This document shows, piece after piece, positions 5,857 to 9,999 of a DNA stretch of 9,999 bases (position 1 is its first letter; every line of letters starts with the position of its first letter). Where the stretch lies: the NCBI GenBank assembly GCA_037139855.1, contig JBAXFM010000198.1:1-9999 (forward strand), given 5' to 3'. A program made the translations under genes and the position numbers. Origin of the DNA: CAIVAT01 sp037139855 (GTDB taxonomy: Bacteria; Bacteroidota; Bacteroidia; Bacteroidales; FEN-979). The notes below the pieces were generated by a model. That model searched no databases. It was not told the origin of the DNA and was given only the letters and a program-made list of their open reading frames with translations.

Positions 5857-6767
5857 ACGTTCGGTTCAGAGATGAAAGGTTCAGGGAGTTTCCAGAAATC
5901 GTAATAGTTGAACCACTGAAGCGGGTATTTGCGTAGAATTTCTTCGAATTTCCGGGTATAGATCTCCAGCGCGCTGCGGAAATGCTCTTCCCGTTGTTTC
6001 AGGTTCGTGGTAAAAGCGACCTGATGCAGCGGCGTGGCATAAAAATGATAGTGGCTGCTGGTCTCTTTCACGGCAAAAACGAACGAAACCGGTACTTTGA
6101 ATTTGGCGGCCATGTTCACAGGCCCGATGGGGAATGCAGCCGGTTTGCCCATAAAGTTGAGCATCACTGTCTTGTTCCCTTCGATGTAGCGGTCGCCGTG
6201 CATGGCCACGATCTCTTTGTTGGCTAGCGCCTGTCTGATCTCCACCAGATGCGAAAAATCATCGCGGATCACGATGAAATTGACATTGCGGGTGTTCATC
6301 ACGTCCGACAGGTATCCCTTAATCTGCTGATGTTCGGCATCGAAAAGGATGATGTTGATGCGTTTTTCGAGCCGGTTCAGCAACTGGCCAGCAATTTCCC
6401 AGTTTCCCACGTGGGCGCTAACCAGCAATCCTCCATCGTGCATTTGACGCAGATATTCTTCTCCTTCAAAATCGAAGGTGAATTTTTGCTGAAAGCCTGC
6501 GAGCATCACAATTTTATCAAGCAATATCTGCCCGAACATATAATAGTTCCGGTAGATACTCAGGAAGGCTTTTACACGGCTGTACTTCATTACCTCAAGA
6601 TAAAAATGAAAAATGGCCATAAAGGCTTTACCAGATGCGGCCACAAAATAGATTACGACGAATGAGAGCAGGAAGTACGCGAAGCGAAGTCCCAGGTATT
6701 TCAGGGTCCAGACAAATATTTTATATCCCAGAACCCCTCCCCGGGTTTTGCCTTCCCATGATGACAT
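5853..6767 (-). CDS. LpxL/HtrB-like lysophospholipid-type acyltransferase
   Basis: A 304-residue member of the lipid A biosynthesis acyltransferase family, inner-membrane anchored. It opens with WEGKTRGGVLGYKIFVWTLK and one hydrophobic segment (about residues 24-45). The catalytic HX4E motif is AHVGNWEIAG with His119 and Glu124, followed by FDAEHQQI (142-149), HGDRYIEGNK (190-199, a position conserved in LpxL relatives) and the C-terminal YPLQWFNYYDFW. The length is typical of the family. It transfers acyl chains from acyl-ACP to a lipid acceptor. Because it sits between the ACP gene (6 nt upstream) and a radical SAM gene (4-nt overlap), I infer it handles the pigment acyl chain, not the ordinary secondary acylation of lipid A. 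Homologous acyltransferases are a standard part of aryl-polyene loci. Confidence 0.93.
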   Translation of the reverse strand: MSSWEGKTRGGVLGYKIFVWTLKYLGLRFAYFLLSFVVIYFVAASGKAFMAIFHFYLEVMKYSRVKAFLSIYRNYYMFGQILLDKIVMLAGFQQKFTFDFEGEEYLRQMHDGGLLVSAHVGNWEIAGQLLNRLEKRINIILFDAEHQQIKGYLSDVMNTRNVNFIVIRDDFSHLVEIRQALANKEIVAMHGDRYIEGNKTVMLNFMGKPAAFPIGPVNMAAKFKVPVSFVFAVKETSSHYHFYATPLHQVAFTTNLKQREEHFRSALEIYTRKFEEILRKYPLQWFNYYDFWKLPEPFISEPNV

Positions 6768-6773
6768 CGGCGA

Positions 6774-7025
6774 TTAGTTTGGATTGATGCGTTTAATAAT
6801 GTAGGTGTAAAAATCATCCAGCGATTTTACATCCGCCATCTCTTCCGCCTTCATTTTGAATCCGAAATTATTCTCCACAATCACAAACAAGTCAACAAAG
6901 TCAAGGCTGTCGATCCCGAGATCTTTTTTCAGGTCGGCAGCAGGGTTTATCTGGGTTTCTTCTATTTCAATTTCATCGATCAGGAGCTGGTTTATTTTCC
7001 TGATAATATCATCGTTTTGCATCAT
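6774..7025 (-). CDS. Acyl carrier protein
   Basis: An 83-residue carrier protein with the phosphopantetheine attachment site GIDSLDFVDL, in which Ser40 is modified. Helix I (IIRKINQLLIDEI), the acidic DLKKDLGIDSLD helix II and the C-terminal DVKSLDDFYTYI helix all match type II ACPs. It would tether the aryl starter and growing polyene for the synthase, reductase and dehydratase in the same cluster, and donate the product to the acyltransferases. Two ATGs are adjacent (7025 and 7022); either is possible. It opens a tightly packed block (6 nt to the next gene), with a 147-base repeat-containing gap upstream. Aryl-polyene loci usually encode two ACPs; only one is visible here. Confidence 0.96.
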   Translation of the reverse strand: MMQNDDIIRKINQLLIDEIEIEETQINPAADLKKDLGIDSLDFVDLFVIVENNFGFKMKAEEMADVKSLDDFYTYIIKRINPN

Positions 7026-7044
7026 AGTCTGTCGTTAACCGCTG

Positions 7045-7052
7045 CAAAAATA
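7045..7052 (-). promoter_or_regulatory. Possible Bacteroidota -7 promoter element before the ACP gene
   Basis: On the minus strand the sequence reads TATTTTTG, an exact match to the Bacteroidota -7 consensus TAnnTTTG, lying 19 bases upstream of the ACP start in one of the few true gaps of the operon. No TTTG/TTG -33 element is visible at the expected distance, so this is weak support for an internal promoter driving the ACP-to-transporter block. Confidence 0.25.
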
Positions 7053-7068
7053 ATGATTTTTCCGGATA

Positions 7069-7112
7069 GTTCTCGCAGATTTTCGCAGATGACAGCGCAG
7101 ATTTACGCAGAT
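7069..7112 (+). repeat. Short CGCAGATTT repeat, same family as 1974-2140
   Basis: The 147-base gap 7026-7172 contains AGTTCTCGCAGATTTTCGCA, then GATGACAGCGCAGATTTACG and CAGATTG: four CGCAGAT motifs in 44 bases. The opening AGTTCTCGCAGATTT is identical to the left edge of the larger array at 1974, pointing to a common element rather than chance. The rest of the gap holds no gene. Strand is nominal. Confidence 0.8.
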
Positions 7113-7172
7113 TGCTATATAAACTCTCATTGACCCCTCCCCATTATCCCTAGATTTAGGTCAATTTCAACG

Positions 7173-8390
7173 TCATACCTTCCGTATAATCAAGGACGAA
7201 TTCGTACCCCCAAACCCAAAGGAGTTGGAAAGGAATGCATTGAGGTCGCAGGGGGTGGTTTTGGAAGCGATATTGAGTTTCACTGTCACTTCATCCGGGT
7301 TCTCGAAGTTGATGTTTGGCGCCACAAAGCCATGATTCATCATCAGGGTGGAGTAAATCACTTCGCTGGCGCCGCCCATCCACATTTCGTGACCGGTCAT
7401 CGATTTGGTGCTGCTTACCAGCGGCCGCGAATCACCGAACACCAGGTCGATACTCCGGGCTTCGTTGCTGTCGCCGGCAGGGGTGGAGGTGGCGTGGGCA
7501 TTGATGTAACCAATTTCCGATGAACGGATGCCTGCATCATGAATGGCCTTTTGCATGGCGCGCACCGGACCGTCCACATTGGGCATGGAGATATGCTCAC
7601 CATTCGACGAAAAACCATATCCGATCACTTCACCATAAATTGTAGCGCCGCGTTTCATGGCCGATTCGTAGCTTTCAATGATCACGGTTGCCGCACCGCC
7701 GCTGGGAACCAGTCCGTCGCGGTCGCGGTCGAATGGCCGGGAGGCCCTGGTGGGGTCCGATTCACGGGTTGAAAATGCGTTAAGGGCATCAAAACTTGCA
7801 GTGGCTTCCGGGTTGATCTCCTGGGCGCCGCCGCAGATGATCATCTCCTGCAATCCTTGTCTGATGAGCAAATAGCCGATGCCGATGGCATGGGAACCAC
7901 TGGCACAGGCGCCGCTGAGAGGGAAATTGACTCCTTTGAGCCGGAAAATGACGGAGAGATTCATCGAAACCGTCGAATTCATCGATTGGAAAATGTATCC
8001 TGATCCAATCATCATGGTATCTTTTTTCTGCCGCAGGATGTCCACCGATTCCACCACGGGAACGGCGGAACTGTCGTTGCCGAAAAGAATGCCGACTTCA
8101 TGGGCATCGAGGTATGATTGTTCCACCCCTGCGTTTTTAAGCGCTTCAAGGGTTGAAATGTAGGCATACTCACCCTGGACGGGCAAGCCGATCCGCATCC
8201 TGCGGTCGAGCACACCCTTCAGCTGAGGGCGTTCAACCATCCCGGTGAGTGCTGAGCGGAATCCCATCTCCTTGCGCATAGGATCAAAAACAATCCCCGA
8301 CCGGCCAAGGCGCAATGAATCCTCCACCTCTGCGAGGTTCTTTCCGATCACGGAATAAATGCCCATACCGGTGATAACAACTCGTGTCAT
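7173..8390 (-). CDS. 3-oxoacyl-ACP synthase (FabF/FabB-type ketosynthase)
   Basis: A 405-residue condensing enzyme that extends the ACP-bound chain with malonyl-ACP. The thiolase-fold ketosynthase signatures are complete: nucleophile Cys162 in LSGACASGSH, His299 in NAHATSTPAGD, and His334 in KSMTGHEMWMGG; the glycine-rich end FGFGGTNSSL (391-400) and the start MTRVVITGMGIYSVIG are also typical. Having all three residues makes it a catalytic KS and not a chain-length-factor partner. TGHEMWMGGASE differs from the TGHLLGAAGxxE of housekeeping FabF, consistent with a pathway-specific enzyme of the aryl-polyene ApeO kind. It ends 147 nt before the ACP gene and is preceded by a 142-base inverted-repeat gap. 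A CAAAGGTA at 8426-8433 (TACCTTTG on the coding strand) fits a -7 element but lies within low-complexity repeat. Confidence 0.95.
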   Translation of the reverse strand: MTRVVITGMGIYSVIGKNLAEVEDSLRLGRSGIVFDPMRKEMGFRSALTGMVERPQLKGVLDRRMRIGLPVQGEYAYISTLEALKNAGVEQSYLDAHEVGILFGNDSSAVPVVESVDILRQKKDTMMIGSGYIFQSMNSTVSMNLSVIFRLKGVNFPLSGACASGSHAIGIGYLLIRQGLQEMIICGGAQEINPEATASFDALNAFSTRESDPTRASRPFDRDRDGLVPSGGAATVIIESYESAMKRGATIYGEVIGYGFSSNGEHISMPNVDGPVRAMQKAIHDAGIRSSEIGYINAHATSTPAGDSNEARSIDLVFGDSRPLVSSTKSMTGHEMWMGGASEVIYSTLMMNHGFVAPNINFENPDEVTVKLNIASKTTPCDLNAFLSNSFGFGGTNSSLIIRKV

Positions 8391-8532
8391 AAAAAGTCAA
8401 AAGTCAAAATGCAAATGTCAAATGTCAAAGGTAAATGTAAAATCTAAAATGGCAGAATGGCAAAATGGTAAAATGTAAAATAGCACTTCTATATTTGACA
8501 TTTGCCATTTGACTTTTGCATTTTGACATCTT
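8391..8532 (+). repeat. A-rich inverted repeat filling the gap between ketosynthase and reductase genes
   Basis: The whole 142-base gap is low complexity, built from GTCAAA, AATGG and AAATG units. Its ends are inverted copies: 8403-8424 reads GTCAAAATGCAAATGTCAAA plus TG, and the reverse complement of 8506-8527 matches it in 21 of 22 positions, with an 81-base spacer. The transcript could fold into a long A/U-rich stem. It belongs to a style of repeat that I associate with Bacteroidota intergenic DNA. No gene is seen. Strand is nominal. Confidence 0.8.
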
Positions 8533-9261
8533 TTATGTGTACAATCCTCCGTTCACATTGATCACTGCGCCAGTCACATAAGATGCCTCATCTGATGCGA
8601 GAAACCCTACGATCGCTGCAACTTCTTCCGGCTTTCCAAACCTCCCCATCGGGATCATAGCCTTTAGCTGCGCTTCGTCTAGGTCCTTGGTCATGTCAGT
8701 TTTGATAAATCCCGGAGCAACGGCGTTGACGGTTACGTTTTTCTTGGCAATTTCCTGTGCCAGCGCTTTAGTAGCGCCGATCACCCCGGCTTTGGCTGCC
8801 GAATAGTTGGCCTGACCAGGCAAGCCCTTCAATCCCGAAAGGGAGACCACGTTGACGATTCTTCCTTTTTTATTAATGATCATCTCTTTAATCAAAAAGC
8901 GGGTTACATACAGGAAACTGTGCAGGTTGGTATTCAGCACGTCGTGCCATTCCTCGTTTTTCATCCACATCACCAGGGCATCTTTGCGGATACCGGCATT
9001 GTTCACCAGTACCTGGATATAGGCGCCTTCATGGGCGGCCTGCCATTGTCCGAGCGCCTGCTCGATCTCATCCTGAGATGCCACATCGAATTTCAGGATC
9101 TCGCCGTCACTGCCTTTCGCCCGCACCTGTTCCAGCGTGAGTTCGGCCTCCTGCTGATTTGTGTGATAGTTTATCAGGACGAAAAAACCCATCTCCGCAA
9201 GCTTTATCGAAACAGCCCGGCCGATGCCGCGGGAACCGCCGGTGACTAGTGCGTATTTCAT
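8533..9261 (-). CDS. fabG: 3-oxoacyl-ACP reductase, FabG-like short-chain dehydrogenase
   Basis: A 242-residue classical SDR that reduces 3-oxoacyl-ACP to 3-hydroxyacyl-ACP, the step between the ketosynthase and the dehydratase. The cofactor motif is TGGSRGIG (residues 7-14), the structural motif NNAG (87-90), and the catalytic tetrad is Asn112, Ser140 (NVVSLSG), Tyr153 and Lys157 (YSAAK). The C-terminus (SYVTGAVINVNGG) and length are typical of FabG. The start MKYALVTGG places the Rossmann motif right at the N-terminus. It is flanked by repeats on both sides (9262-9298 and 8391-8532). Its position among polyene genes makes it a dedicated ApeQ-like reductase (inference), though the sequence cannot exclude a housekeeping role. 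Confidence 0.94.
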   Translation of the reverse strand: MKYALVTGGSRGIGRAVSIKLAEMGFFVLINYHTNQQEAELTLEQVRAKGSDGEILKFDVASQDEIEQALGQWQAAHEGAYIQVLVNNAGIRKDALVMWMKNEEWHDVLNTNLHSFLYVTRFLIKEMIINKKGRIVNVVSLSGLKGLPGQANYSAAKAGVIGATKALAQEIAKKNVTVNAVAPGFIKTDMTKDLDEAQLKAMIPMGRFGKPEEVAAIVGFLASDEASYVTGAVINVNGGLYT

Positions 9262-9298
9262 ATTTACGATTTACGATTTTTGATTTACGATATTCGAT
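9262..9298 (+). repeat. TTTACGAT short tandem repeat
   Basis: The 37-base gap between the lyase and FabG-like genes consists of TTTACGAT copies at 9263, 9270 and 9284 with degenerate variants (TTTTTGAT, ATTCGATT) between and after them. It is a fourth repeat type in the gaps of this operon. Strand is nominal. Confidence 0.75.
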
Positions 9299-9999
9299 TT
9301 ATCCTTCCAACGGAAACTTCGGCTTATTCTCCAAAATATAATTCGCTATCTGTTGTATTTCTTTATACTTCGTCGTGTCTTCGGTGAACTTTGGCACAAT
9401 TTTGCGCAGGTCTTCGAATTTTTTACTTGAATAGGCCGAAAGTTTGGATTTAAATTTCATAAAATCAATGGCCTGCAATATTGCGATCATATGAATAGAC
9501 ATCACGATGTACGTGTGATCGATCACCCGTTTGGTCATCATGGCGGCATTGGTACCCATGCTGACAATGTCCTGGTTGTCGTTGTTGTTGGTGATGCTGT
9601 GAATGGACATCGGGAAGCAAAGGGTTTGATTTTCGGCCACTGTGGAAACGGCGGTAAACTGTGCGCCCTGCATGCCGAGGTTGAATCCCAGCTTACCAAG
9701 ATTGACAAATGGCGGGAGTTTCTGATTCAGCTTGTCGTTCATCAGGTAGTTGAGCTGTCGTTCGGCTAGCATCGACAGTTTGGTGACGGCAATCTTCAGC
9801 TTATCCATCTCCAGGGCCACATAGTCCCCGTGGAAATTTCCGCCGTGGAATACGTTTTTGGCATCGTTGTCGATGATGGGGTTGTCATTGGCCGAATTCA
9901 CCTCGTTGATAAGCACCTTCTCCGAGTATAAAATGGTATCGAGAATCGGGCCGAGCACCTGGGGCACACAACGCAGGGAGTAATATTCCTGTACCTTGT
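9299..9999 (-). CDS. Aromatic amino acid lyase (HAL/TAL family), C-terminal part, cut by window edge
   Basis: The open frame runs from the TAA at 9299 to the right edge, giving about 233 residues of the C-terminal half of a histidine/tyrosine ammonia-lyase. Diagnostic blocks are VQEYYSLRCVPQVLGP (the conserved 'QDxYSxRCxPQxxG' segment, which begins beyond the edge), NSANDNP, GGNFHG and NNNDNQDIVSMG. These include active-site residues around the MIO group; the Ala-Ser-Gly triad that forms MIO, and the residue setting His/Phe/Tyr selectivity, lie outside the window. In this context it most likely deaminates tyrosine to 4-coumarate, the starter of flexirubin-type pigments, rather than histidine; this rests on context only. 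A GTG at 9967 is internal, not the start. Confidence 0.92.
   Translation of the reverse strand, partial: KVQEYYSLRCVPQVLGPILDTILYSEKVLINEVNSANDNPIIDNDAKNVFHGGNFHGDYVALEMDKLKIAVTKLSMLAERQLNYLMNDKLNQKLPPFVNLGKLGFNLGMQGAQFTAVSTVAENQTLCFPMSIHSITNNNDNQDIVSMGTNAAMMTKRVIDHTYIVMSIHMIAILQAIDFMKFKSKLSAYSSKKFEDLRKIVPKFTEDTTKYKEIQQIANYILENKPKFPLEG

Noticed and set aside
9965..9967. GTG start for the lyase
   Set aside because: The frame stays open to the edge and the residues before it (VQEYYSLRC) belong to the conserved lyase core, so the gene is truncated by the window.

Overview
This window is a stretch of a Bacteroidota (Bacteroidetes) genome carrying one long gene cluster, with every real gene on the minus strand, so the cluster reads from the right edge to the left edge. 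The phylum is inferred from three things: the gene set (an aromatic amino acid lyase next to dedicated fatty-acid-type enzymes, an LpxL-like acyltransferase and BtrH-like proteins, the composition of flexirubin / aryl-polyene pigment loci), the lack of clear Shine-Dalgarno sequences before most starts, and intergenic repeats of kinds I associate with this phylum. I cannot place it to order or genus.

In transcription order: (1) the C-terminal part of a HAL/TAL-family aromatic amino acid lyase, cut by the right edge, which would supply a cinnamoyl or 4-coumaroyl starter; (2) a FabG-like 3-oxoacyl-ACP reductase; (3) a FabF/FabB-like 3-oxoacyl-ACP synthase with a complete Cys-His-His triad; (4) an acyl carrier protein; (5) an LpxL/HtrB-like membrane acyltransferase; (6) a B12-binding-type radical SAM protein; (7) a hotdog-fold 3-hydroxyacyl-ACP dehydratase; (8-11) two successive copies of a two-gene unit, each a small protein with a helix-turn-helix-like C-terminus followed by a BtrH-like (papain/C39-like) putative acyltransferase; (12) an ABC transporter ATPase; (13) the N-terminus of an ABC-2 type permease, cut by the left edge.

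Working model (inference): the lyase makes an aryl-acrylate starter, the ACP carries the chain, and synthase, reductase and dehydratase run an elongation cycle that stops at the enoyl stage (no enoyl reductase is present), giving a conjugated aryl polyene. The LpxL-like and BtrH-like proteins are candidates for moving the finished acyl group from ACP to a lipid or dialkylresorcinol acceptor, and the ABC system for moving the product across the membrane. The resorcinol genes (darA/darB type), the starter ligase, a second ketosynthase and further ACPs are not in the window, so flexirubin versus a plain aryl-polyene lipid cannot be decided here.

Genes 4 to 8 are very tightly packed (overlaps of 4 and 22 nt, gaps of 3 and 6 nt). 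The wider gaps are filled almost entirely by repeats: a TTTACGAT run (9262-9298), a GTCAAAATG inverted repeat (8391-8532), CGCAGATTT arrays (7069-7112 and 1974-2140) and a double GC-rich palindrome (3595-3669). No gap exceeds 211 bases. No rRNA, tRNA, CRISPR array, transposase or convincing intrinsic terminator was seen. The least understood part is the duplicated HTH-like/BtrH-like module at 919-4096.
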